From Bacillota bacterium LX-D (GTDB lineage Bacteria; Bacillota; DUOV01; Zhaonellaceae), in the NCBI GenBank assembly GCA_031628995.1, contig JAVLUO010000006.1, forward strand, positions 62,001 through 126,000: 64,000 bases of DNA, given 5' to 3'. Within the stretch, counting starts at the first letter, position 1, and each line of letters begins with the position of its first letter. The notes beneath the pieces were generated by a model. That model worked only from the letters and a program-made list of their open reading frames with translations. It was not told the DNA's origin and made no database searches. The translations under genes were made by a program, and so were the position numbers. Below, piece by piece: positions 1 to 7,398 of the stretch.

Positions 1-2
1 TA

Positions 3-854
3 GTACCTAACATTGCTGGTTTTGTAGGTGCAGATACAGTTGGAGTTATTCTGTCTACAGGGATAGACAAGGGGGATAAGATTAGGCTGGCAATTGATAT
101 TGGCACAAATGGCGAACTTGTATTAGGTTCTCAGGAAAAAGGGCTGGTTTCATGCTCTACAGCAGCAGGCCCTGCCTTTGAAGGTGCACAAATTCGTTTT
201 GGAATGAGGGCTGCACCTGGTGCTATTGAAAGAGTAGATATAGAAAACGATGTAGTTGTTCAGACTATTAATGGGCTTCCGGCAATAGGTATCTGCGGAT
301 CCGGCTTGATTGATGTTGTGGCCGAAATGGTCAAAACAGGGGTTATAGATGCCGGCGGCCGTATTGCAGACCCAGCAGGAGCAACTAATTTACCTCCTAA
401 ATTAAGAGAGCGGCTGGTAAAAGGCTCCAACGGTTTTGATTTTATTTTGGTTTATAAAGAGGATACAGGTTTAGACGAGGATCTGTTAATTACCCAAAGG
501 GATATTAGGGAGTTGCAGCTAGCTAAAGGAGCAATTTTTGCTGGCATTGAGATTTTAAGGCAGGAATTGGGTGTAGACGAAGGCGAAATTGAAGAGGTGC
601 TTTTGGCAGGGGCCTTTGGAACGTATATTCGAAAGGAAAGTGCCTGGAGAATTGGTTTAGTGCCAAATATGCCACTTGAAAAAGTTAAAGCAGTTGGAAA
701 TGCTGCCGGCTTAGGATCTCAGCTAGTATTAGTATCTGAGGAAGAACGTAAGGCAGCAAGGAAGATTGCAGAAAATGTTCGCTACATTGAACTTGCTGCA
801 CGTTTAGATTTCCAAGATCTTTTTGTTCAAGCACTTCGTTTCCCGCAATACTAA
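3..854 (+). CDS. Corrinoid reductive activator (RACo-type ASKHA ATPase), 3' part
   Basis: Reading frame is open from the left edge, so the start and the N-terminal 2Fe-2S ferredoxin domain expected for this family lie outside. Visible are the ASKHA-type phosphate motif AIDIGTNGEL, a second nucleotide motif GICGSGLIDV, and the C-terminal LLAGAFGTYI motif typical of the DUF4445/RACo family. In this family ATP hydrolysis drives electron transfer to inactive Co(II) corrinoid proteins, restoring Co(I) for methyl transfer. The neighbouring PocR-type regulator and corrinoid protein fit that role. A terminator follows, so it probably ends its own transcript. The exact partner methyltransferase is not in view. 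Confidence 0.88.
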   Translation, partial: VPNIAGFVGADTVGVILSTGIDKGDKIRLAIDIGTNGELVLGSQEKGLVSCSTAAGPAFEGAQIRFGMRAAPGAIERVDIENDVVVQTINGLPAIGICGSGLIDVVAEMVKTGVIDAGGRIADPAGATNLPPKLRERLVKGSNGFDFILVYKEDTGLDEDLLITQRDIRELQLAKGAIFAGIEILRQELGVDEGEIEEVLLAGAFGTYIRKESAWRIGLVPNMPLEKVKAVGNAAGLGSQLVLVSEEERKAARKIAENVRYIELAARLDFQDLFVQALRFPQY

Positions 855-872
855 GTTCCAAGAAAAATAGAC

Positions 873-916
873 AGGCAATTTGGCATAACAACATGAATGT
901 CAAATTGCCTTTTTTC
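873..916 (+). terminator. Rho-independent terminator after the RACo gene
   Basis: AGGCAATTTGGCAT pairs with ATGTCAAATTGCCT across a short loop, followed by TTTTTT. It separates the activator gene from the PocR regulator. Confidence 0.8.
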
Positions 917-1111
917 AACAAAAATTAACAATATTTTTAAAAATAGCAGGAATTTAAAATATTTAATCTAAATAATAAATATGACTATATTACAATAAAT
1001 CTACTAATCAGTATTTATGGCATAATTAACAAATACCTACTAATGTAAAAATATAATATTTATAGTACAATACAGAAGGAAACATTTGCATTATAGGATT
1101 GAGGTGATTCC

Positions 1112-2428
1112 ATGGAAGAGCAAATTGTTAATGAAAGTCAGTTAGAATTTTTGGAGGTAGCAGAAATAAAAGTTTTACAACAGATTTTGCGTTCTTTTTC
1201 CAAAGCAACTGGCTTACGAGCTTTTATTGTAGATGCTCAAGGTGAAATACTAGTTACTTCAGAGGGGCAGGACAAATATTGTGATTTTTGCAAACTAGTT
1301 AGGGCCAGTTCGTGTGGAATATCTAAATGCAAACGTTCCTACGCTCGCGCCGGCTTTGAAGCTAGTAAATATGGACAACCATATATATTCCGTTGCCATG
1401 CTGGATTAATTGAATGGGCTGCACCCATTTTAATTGAAGACAAATATATTGGAGCTATTATCTGTGGACAAGTTTTAATGTGGGAACCTGAAGACTTTTT
1501 CTGGGAAGAAATTGAAGATATGACCAGAGGTTTGGATTTAGATGTTAGTACTTTAATTGAATCTGCTAAAAAACTTGAGGTATTGTCTGGAGAAAAAATT
1601 CAAGCTGCAGCAGATTTGCTGTTTGTAGTGGCCAATCATGTTATGCAGACAGGTTTAATTACCTTACGTCAGAGGGAAGCTATTAGTGAGCAGCAAGCTA
1701 AACTAAATGAAGAAATTCAAGCTAGGAAAAATTTAGAAGAAGCATTAAAGAAAATTGACAGCTTATCTGTACGGGGTTATTCCTTAGAAAAAGAACAGGA
1801 GTTAATTTGTTTAGTTCGTAAAGGAGATAAAGCAGGGGTAGATAAACTTCTTAATAAAATTTTAGCAGAAATACTCCAACGTTTTTCCGGAGATGAAAAT
1901 GGAATTAAAGCAAGAACGTTAGAGTTAATGGTTATCTTATCTAGGGCAGCCATTGAGGGTGGTGCTATGTTAAAAACGGTATTAGCCCTGAATTCTGAAT
2001 ATGTTAAACAATTTTCAGAGCTAAAAAGTTCCGAAGATATTTTCCAATGGATTGATAAGGCAATTTTGAGTTTTGTGGCCGCTGTAGAAGAAGGCAAAGA
2101 CGTTCGTAATCTTCAGGTAGTACAAAGAGCTGGAGACTATATGCGCAACAACTACAGTAAAAAAATTGCTGTAGAAGATGTAGCTCAAGCAGTATATTTA
2201 AGCCCTTGCCATTTAAGTAAAATATTTAAACAAGAACTGGGTTGCACAATTATGGAATTTTTGACTAAAATCCGCATAGAAGAAGCCAAGAAATTATTAC
2301 GCAACCCTCAATATAATGTAATACAAGTTGCAGATGAACTAGGCTTTAAGGATCCCGGTTATTTTACGAAAGTGTTTAAACGCAGTGAAGGTATAACACC
2401 TAGCCAATACAGAGAAAAAGCACTGTAA
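1112..2428 (+). CDS. PocR-domain sensor with AraC-type DNA-binding domain
   Basis: 438-residue one-component regulator. The N-terminal ~165 residues are a PocR sensory domain (a PAS-like ligand domain) with the cysteine-rich segment YCDFCKLVRASS and the FRCHAGLIEWAAPI motif. A coiled linker follows at about 195-230, and two AraC helix-turn-helix motifs occupy the last ~100 residues (SPCHLSKIFKQELG and DPGYFTKVFKRSEG). The start ATG follows GAGGTGATT. PocR regulators usually sense small metabolites such as diols or methylated amines and activate adjacent genes. Here it is 12 bases upstream of the corrinoid protein gene, so it probably controls corrinoid/betaine-type metabolism; the ligand is unknown. 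Confidence 0.9.
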   Translation: MEEQIVNESQLEFLEVAEIKVLQQILRSFSKATGLRAFIVDAQGEILVTSEGQDKYCDFCKLVRASSCGISKCKRSYARAGFEASKYGQPYIFRCHAGLIEWAAPILIEDKYIGAIICGQVLMWEPEDFFWEEIEDMTRGLDLDVSTLIESAKKLEVLSGEKIQAAADLLFVVANHVMQTGLITLRQREAISEQQAKLNEEIQARKNLEEALKKIDSLSVRGYSLEKEQELICLVRKGDKAGVDKLLNKILAEILQRFSGDENGIKARTLELMVILSRAAIEGGAMLKTVLALNSEYVKQFSELKSSEDIFQWIDKAILSFVAAVEEGKDVRNLQVVQRAGDYMRNNYSKKIAVEDVAQAVYLSPCHLSKIFKQELGCTIMEFLTKIRIEEAKKLLRNPQYNVIQVADELGFKDPGYFTKVFKRSEGITPSQYREKAL

Positions 2429-2440
2429 GAGGTGAAACTT

Positions 2441-3091
2441 GTGAATGAGATGGAGCAAATTGCCAATGGGGTGGTAGAAGGAAATGCCACATTGGTAAAA
2501 ACACTTGCTGAAAAACTATTAGCTATCGGAGAAGCACCGGAAAAAATATTGCATGATGGTTTAGTTGCAGGAATGAATATAGTCAGTGAGAAATTTAGAG
2601 ATGAAAAATTTTATGTACCTGATGTTTTAATAGCATCCAGAGCGGCTCATGCGGGAATGAGAGTTTTAAAGCCATACTTACGTCACGAAAGTGCGAACAA
2701 CGGGAAAGTAGTCATTGGCACCGTAGCCGGCGATTTACACGATATTGGCAAAAATATGGTGGTTATGCTTTTAAGATCTCAAGGCTATAAAGTAATTGAT
2801 TTAGGTATTGATGTTCATCCTGAAGAATTTGTGGAAGCTGTAGAAAATTATGAACCTCAGGTACTAGGTATGTCAGCTTTATTGACAACTACTATGCCAA
2901 CTATGCTGGAAACTATTAAACTACTAGAAAAAACAGGTTTACGTAAAAAGGTAAAAGTAGTAATCGGCGGCGGACCTGTTACCCGAGATTTTCAGGAAGC
3001 AATAAATGCCGATGGTTATGGCGTGGATGCATGGTCGGCAGTAGAAACAGTAACTAAATGTGTTAAGAGTTTAAGCGAAAAACAAAAATAA
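2441..3091 (+). CDS. Corrinoid (B12-binding) methyl-carrier protein
   Basis: About 216 residues: an N-terminal helical methyltransferase cap domain (~1-85) and a C-terminal Rossmann cobalamin domain with the lower-ligand motif GDLHDIGKNMV, plus SALLTTTMPTM and GGGPVT. It carries a methyl group on cobalamin between a substrate-specific methyltransferase and an acceptor such as tetrahydrofolate. I prefer GTG at 2441 because AAGAGGTG lies just upstream; an in-frame GTG at 2432 overlaps that site. No MttB/MtgB-type methyltransferase is visible, so the substrate is unknown. Co-location with RACo and grd genes suggests methylamine or betaine turnover. Confidence 0.87.
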   Translation: MNEMEQIANGVVEGNATLVKTLAEKLLAIGEAPEKILHDGLVAGMNIVSEKFRDEKFYVPDVLIASRAAHAGMRVLKPYLRHESANNGKVVIGTVAGDLHDIGKNMVVMLLRSQGYKVIDLGIDVHPEEFVEAVENYEPQVLGMSALLTTTMPTMLETIKLLEKTGLRKKVKVVIGGGPVTRDFQEAINADGYGVDAWSAVETVTKCVKSLSEKQK

Positions 3092-3095
3092 TTGC

Positions 3096-3686
3096 GTGGT
3101 GGAATTAGTGAAAATTATAGGAATATTGCTGGCAGGATACTTACTAGGCTCTATTCCTTTTGCTTTAGTAGCTGGGAAAATAGTTAGCGGCAAAGATATA
3201 CGTAATTTCGGCAGTGGAAATCTAGGTGGAACTAATGCAATTCGAGTCCTAGGTTGGCAAGCAGGATTAGCTGTAATTGCAGCAGATATTTTTAAAGGAG
3301 CATTGGCAACTTATTTGGGATTACTTTTAGGAAATGAGGTAACGGGGATGGTTGCAGGTATAGCTGCGGCTTTAGGTCACTGCTACCCAGCCTTTGCAGG
3401 TTTTCGTGGCGGTAAAGGAGTAGCGACTGGCACAGGGGTTTTCCTCGTTTTAGCTCCTAAGGCAGTTTTCTTTGGAGCTATAGTATTTGCCATTACACTG
3501 CTTATTTTTAGGTATGTATCCCTTTCATCGATGACAGCAGCTTTAACTGTTGCCAGCCTAGCCTGGGCAGAAGGAATGCACCCCATAATTATAATAGCAT
3601 CTTGGCTTTTAGTGGCTTTTGTTATTTCTCGGCATCATTCTAATATTCGGCGCTTATTTAGCGGTAAAGAAAATAAAATCAGGTAA
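3096..3686 (+). CDS. plsY: Acyl-phosphate:glycerol-3-phosphate acyltransferase PlsY
   Basis: Integral membrane enzyme of phospholipid synthesis that transfers an acyl group from acyl phosphate to glycerol-3-phosphate. The sequence shows several hydrophobic membrane segments and the conserved motifs GSGNLGGTNAIRVLG and FRGGKGVATGTG. Length (~190 residues) is normal. GTG codons at 3096, 3099 and 3108 are possible starts; GGTGG just upstream of 3108 favours the last. It lies only a few bases after the corrinoid gene and may be co-transcribed, although the functions are unrelated. A hairpin terminator follows. Confidence 0.93.
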   Translation: MVELVKIIGILLAGYLLGSIPFALVAGKIVSGKDIRNFGSGNLGGTNAIRVLGWQAGLAVIAADIFKGALATYLGLLLGNEVTGMVAGIAAALGHCYPAFAGFRGGKGVATGTGVFLVLAPKAVFFGAIVFAITLLIFRYVSLSSMTAALTVASLAWAEGMHPIIIIASWLLVAFVISRHHSNIRRLFSGKENKIR

Positions 3687-3719
3687 TTTTATATTATTAG
3701 ACAGTTTAAGATTAATAAA

Positions 3720-3757
3720 AGCAGTTTGGCTCATGAAGCTGAACTGTTTTTTTGTTT
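3720..3757 (+). terminator. Rho-independent terminator after plsY
   Basis: GCAGTTTGGCT and AGCTGAACTG form a stem with two wobble or mismatched pairs, followed by TTTTTTTG. It separates plsY from the grd operon. Confidence 0.7.
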
Positions 3758-3845
3758 TTTAGCCAATGGACTGGCACAAACCTAGGGTTTTTTTCGTATA
3801 TAGGGTAGTAAGGATAAAATTATCAGGAAATACTGAAGGGCAAAG

Positions 3846-4247
3846 GTGGATAGTTTAAAAATGCAGCAACTTCTTATCTTAAGCAATAATCCTTTGGTTT
3901 GGGAATACTATCCCTCAACCCAGAAAATAGAAGCTTCTGCAGTTAACGTTTTAGCTACAGCCAGAGATATGGTTATTCAGGGCTATTTACTTGTTAATCA
4001 TCCCTTGTCCGGCAATTTACAACCAAACCAAATGCCCTATAAATCAATAGTTTTAAAAAAAGCTATTGGCTCTAATCCAACGCCACCTAAAATTGATATA
4101 TTTTCTCTAGCGTTAATCGAAAAAGCATTAGAGCTATATAGAAAAAATACTTTAAAAGAAGATGATTTGGAACAGGCGTTTTTACAGGCTTTCCAGTTTA
4201 TGGATTTGGAACTATTAAAAACAGCAATAGTAGATTTTACGAGCTGA
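3846..4247 (+). CDS. grdX: GrdX family protein
   Basis: Small protein of 128-133 residues beginning with the LLILSNNPLV strand typical of GrdX. The family is found at the head of glycine, sarcosine and betaine reductase operons; its biochemical role is not established. Two starts are plausible: GTG 3846 (after GAAGGG) or ATG 3861 (after AAAGGTGG). ATG 3861 gives the shorter N-terminus seen in relatives as I recall them. It is followed almost directly by grdE, supporting operon membership. It has no recognisable catalytic motif. Confidence 0.85.
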   Translation: MDSLKMQQLLILSNNPLVWEYYPSTQKIEASAVNVLATARDMVIQGYLLVNHPLSGNLQPNQMPYKSIVLKKAIGSNPTPPKIDIFSLALIEKALELYRKNTLKEDDLEQAFLQAFQFMDLELLKTAIVDFTS

Positions 4248-4268
4248 TTCTTGAAAGAGGGTGATTGC

Positions 4269-5555
4269 TTGCGCCTAGAAATAGGTGAAATCCAAATTAA
4301 AGATGTCCAATATGGTTCTCAAACGGAAATACGTGCAAATATACTGTATCTTAACCAAGAGGAATTGTGCCGAATAGTCGCAGATGATGATCGAATAAGC
4401 TATGTAAAAGTATTTATAGCAAAACCGGGAGCATCTGTGCGAATTATACCTGTTAAAGATGTTTTGGAGCCACGTGTTAAAGTTAGGGATTCAGGAGGCA
4501 TTTTCCCGGGATTTTGCCATAAAGTAGATATGGTAGGAGAGGGAAGAACTCACGTCTTAAAAGGTACAGCAGTTGTTACAACGGGAAAAATAGTCGGCTT
4601 TCAAGAAGGCATCATCGATATGTCTGGAACAGGTGCCAAGTATACACCTTTTTCTCAAACTTTAAACGTTGTTTTACAGGTTCAGCCTAAAGAAAATTTA
4701 GCCCAACATGAACAAGAGGAAGTCATCCGCTTGGCAGGATTTAAAGCTGCTTGCTATTTAGGCGAAGCAGGAAAAAACATTCAACCAGATGAAATTAAGA
4801 CTTTGGAAACAAAGCCGCTCTTAGAGCAAATTCAGCAATACCCCAATTTGCCAAAAGTCCTTTACGTGTATATGCTTCAATCTCAGGGATTGCTTCATGA
4901 TACCTATGTCTACGGTGTTGACGCCAAAAAAATAATTCCAACCTATTTATATCCAACAGAAGTTTTAGATGGGGCTATAGTAAGCGGCAACTGTGTTTCA
5001 GCTTGCGATAAGAATCCCACATACATGCATCAAAATAACCCAGTTATCTTGGATTTGTACAATCAGCATGGAAAGACCCTTAATTTCCTCGGCTGTATTA
5101 TTACAAATGAGAATGTAACCCTGGCAGATAAAGAACGCTCTGCGCAAATGACAGCTAAGCTAGTTGAATTGCTAGGAGCTGATGGTGTAATTATCTCCAA
5201 AGAAGGTTTTGGTAACCCAGATGCGGACTTAATCTTAAATTGTCAGTTCCTCGAAAAAAAAGGAATTAAAACTGTGCTCTTAACAGATGAATATGCCGGA
5301 CGTGATGGGGCTTCCCAATCCTTAGCTGATTCAACACCCCTTGGAAATGCAGTTATTTCAACTGGCAATGCTAACCAAATAATTAAACTGCCTAAGCTGG
5401 ATTTAGTTATTGGATATCCAGAAGTTGCCGAACAAATTGCAGGGGGCTTTAAAGGAAGCATTGCAGCAAATGAAAGTATAACTGCCGAGATTCAACTGAT
5501 TACCGGAGCAACCAATGAACTGGGTTTTGGTTATTTACAGGCAGTAGATGCATAA
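4269..5555 (+). CDS. grdE: Glycine/sarcosine/betaine reductase component B, alpha/beta proprotein GrdE
   Basis: 428-residue proprotein of the substrate-binding component B. It contains the processing site GNCVSACDKNPTYMHQNNP, where cleavage before Cys242 (counting from TTG 4269) yields two chains and a pyruvoyl group that forms a Schiff base with the amine substrate. The TTG start at 4269 is preferred: AAAGAGGGTGAT precedes it, and MRLEIGEIQIKDV matches family N-termini; an upstream in-frame TTG at 4251 lacks a site. Whether the substrate is glycine, sarcosine or betaine cannot be read from the sequence. The nearby corrinoid and RACo genes make a methylated amine attractive. Confidence 0.93.
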   Translation: MRLEIGEIQIKDVQYGSQTEIRANILYLNQEELCRIVADDDRISYVKVFIAKPGASVRIIPVKDVLEPRVKVRDSGGIFPGFCHKVDMVGEGRTHVLKGTAVVTTGKIVGFQEGIIDMSGTGAKYTPFSQTLNVVLQVQPKENLAQHEQEEVIRLAGFKAACYLGEAGKNIQPDEIKTLETKPLLEQIQQYPNLPKVLYVYMLQSQGLLHDTYVYGVDAKKIIPTYLYPTEVLDGAIVSGNCVSACDKNPTYMHQNNPVILDLYNQHGKTLNFLGCIITNENVTLADKERSAQMTAKLVELLGADGVIISKEGFGNPDADLILNCQFLEKKGIKTVLLTDEYAGRDGASQSLADSTPLGNAVISTGNANQIIKLPKLDLVIGYPEVAEQIAGGFKGSIAANESITAEIQLITGATNELGFGYLQAVDA

Positions 5556-5590
5556 TAAGAATAAAGTGATTTTGCAGAAGGGAGATTCAA

Positions 5591-6031
5591 ATGCTAAAAG
5601 GCAAAAAAGCGATAGTTTTGGGAGAACGGGACGGTATTCCCGGGCCAGCCATTGAAGAATGCCTAAAATCGGCTGGAGCAGAAATTGTCTTTTCAACTAC
5701 GGAGTGTTTTGTTTGAACAGCTGCTGGAGCAATGGATCTGGAAAACCAAGCTAGAATTAAAGAACTAGCAGGTAAGTATAGTCGGGAGGATCTAATTATT
5801 GTCTTAGGCAATGCGGGAGCAGATTCTTCGGCACTTGCTGCCGAAACTGTTACCCAAGGAGATCCTTCTTTTGCAGGTCCATTAGCTGGAGTCTCGTTGG
5901 GACTCAAAGTTTATCATATTTTTGAATTAAAAGATAACATTGACCCCCAAATTTATGAAAATCAGGTAGGCATGATGGAAATGGTACTTGAAGTAGATTC
6001 TATTAAACAGTCTGTAGCCAAATACAGATAG
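5591..6031 (+). CDS. grdA: Glycine reductase selenoprotein A (GrdA), with selenocysteine
   Basis: Small redox selenoprotein that carries the carboxymethyl selenoether between components B and C. The frame begins at ATG 5591 after AAGGGAG and contains an in-frame TGA at 5714-5716 (codon 42) within the hallmark motif [13 protein letters not shown], then continues to TAG at 6029-6031, giving 146 residues. Standard gene callers would truncate it to the part after the TGA. The segment [21 protein letters not shown] is characteristic of GrdA. It lies between grdE and grdB, as expected. A functional Sec insertion machinery (SelA-D, tRNA-Sec) is implied elsewhere in the genome. Confidence 0.95.
5714..5745 (+). 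promoter_or_regulatory. Selenocysteine codon and putative bSECIS of grdA
   Basis: TGA at 5714-5716 is read as Sec. The bases just downstream can fold as CAG-TGC-TGGA-GCA-CTG with a small apical loop, in the position expected for a bacterial SECIS. The hairpin itself is weak by eye; the Sec assignment rests mainly on the protein motif. Confidence 0.55.
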
Positions 6032-6074
6032 GAGCGGATACGAGTATTTTGGACGATTTAAAGGGGGAAAGGCT

Positions 6075-7379
6075 GTGGTTTTTTTAAAAATTGTCCATTA
6101 TCTTAATCAGTTTTTTGCTGGTATTGGGGGAGAGGAAAAAGCAAACATAGAGCCACAATCCCGCCCTGGGGCTGTTGGTCCTGGCCTGGCCTTAAAACAA
6201 GCGCTAGGTACTAATGCTGAAATTGTAGGTACGGTTATCTGCGGAGACAGCTATTTTAATGAAAATATAGCTGCAGCTAGTTCCCAAATTACAGCTTTAA
6301 TCCAAAATTTTCAGCCTGATCTAGTTATTGCCGGTCCGGCTTTTAATGCGGGCCGCTATGGTATTGCCTGCGGTGCTGTAGCTAAGGCTGTTAGCGAAGT
6401 ATTAGGCATACCTGTTCTTACAGGCATGTACCCAGAAAACCCTGGAGTGGAAATGTATAAACAATATGCCTATATTATTCCTACAGCTAATTCAGCAGCA
6501 GGAATGAGAGATGCTGCTCGGTCCATAGCAAGGCTAGCTATAAAGGTTGGCCGAGGAGAGGAACTTGGTACACCTGAGGAAGAAGGCTACCTGCCTAGGG
6601 GCTTACGTAAAAATATTTTTGCTGCCCAAAGGGGTTCTACCCGAGCTGTAAAGATGCTTCTCAAAAAGCTAAGGGGAGAAGAATTTGCTACAGAATATCA
6701 AATGCCTGTTTTTGATAAAGTATCACCCGCGCCTCCAATAAGGAATTTGAAGGAATCTAAAATTGCCTTAGTTTCTTCTGGAGGGCCTGTGCCTAAAGGA
6801 AACCCGGACAGGATTGAATCCTCAAGTGCTTCAAAATACGGCAAATACAGTCTTAAAGAGATAATGGATCTCAATCCCGAAAATGGAGAAACAGCTCACG
6901 GTGGTTATGATCCCGTTTATGCCAATGAGGATTTAGATCGGGTGCTGCCCATAGATGTATTAAAAGAGTTGGAATTACAAGGGGAAATAGGTTCTTTGCA
7001 TGACTACTGGTATGCTACTGTTGGCAATGGTACATCTGTAGCAAATGCTAAAAAATTTGCCCAAGCAATAGCTCAAGATTTGCTTGCTGCTAATGTAGAT
7101 GGTGTACTACTGACTTCCACCTGAGGAACATGTACACGTTGCGGTGCAACAATGGTCAAAGAAATTGAGCGGACTGGATTGCCGGTTGTGCATTTATGTA
7201 CAATAGTACCTATTTCCTTAACTGTAGGGGCCAACCGAATTGTACCTACAGTAGCTATACCCCATCCCTTAGGAAATCCTGCTCTAGGCCGGGAAGAAGA
7301 AAAAGAGTTAAGAAGGAAATTGGTTAGAAAAGCGTTACAAGCTTTGACTAAAGAAGTTACCCAGCAAACAGTCTTTTAA
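6075..7379 (+). CDS. grdB: Glycine/sarcosine/betaine reductase component B gamma selenoprotein GrdB
   Basis: 434-residue selenoprotein of component B that attacks the Schiff-base-bound substrate and releases the amine. GTG 6075 follows AAGGGGGAAA. TGA at 7122-7124 is codon 350, within the family motif LLTST-U-GTCTRCGATM, and the frame then continues through VPISLTVGANRIVP and HPLGNPALG to TAA at 7377-7379. Length and Sec position agree with known GrdB proteins. A gene caller would split it into two ORFs. It is followed 19 bases later by the grdC-grdD fusion. Confidence 0.95.
7122..7150 (+). promoter_or_regulatory. Selenocysteine codon and bSECIS of grdB
   Basis: TGA at 7122-7124 followed 13 bases later by the hairpin GTTGC-GGT-GCAAC (7138-7150), with a G-containing apical loop at a distance suitable for SelB binding. 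Confidence 0.65.
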
Positions 7380-7398
7380 AAGAGGTGAACCTCACAAG

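Noticed and set aside
685-921. Minus-strand frame over the RACo end
   Set aside because: Antisense shadow of a conserved gene and terminator; no start signals.
3768-3790. Sigma-54 promoter (TGGCAC) before grdX
   Set aside because: The -12 element TTGC is absent at the right distance.
5714-7124. TGA codons in grdA and grdB as nonsense mutations
   Set aside because: Both lie exactly at the conserved selenocysteine positions (CFV-U-T and ST-U-GTCTRC) and the downstream frames are fully conserved.
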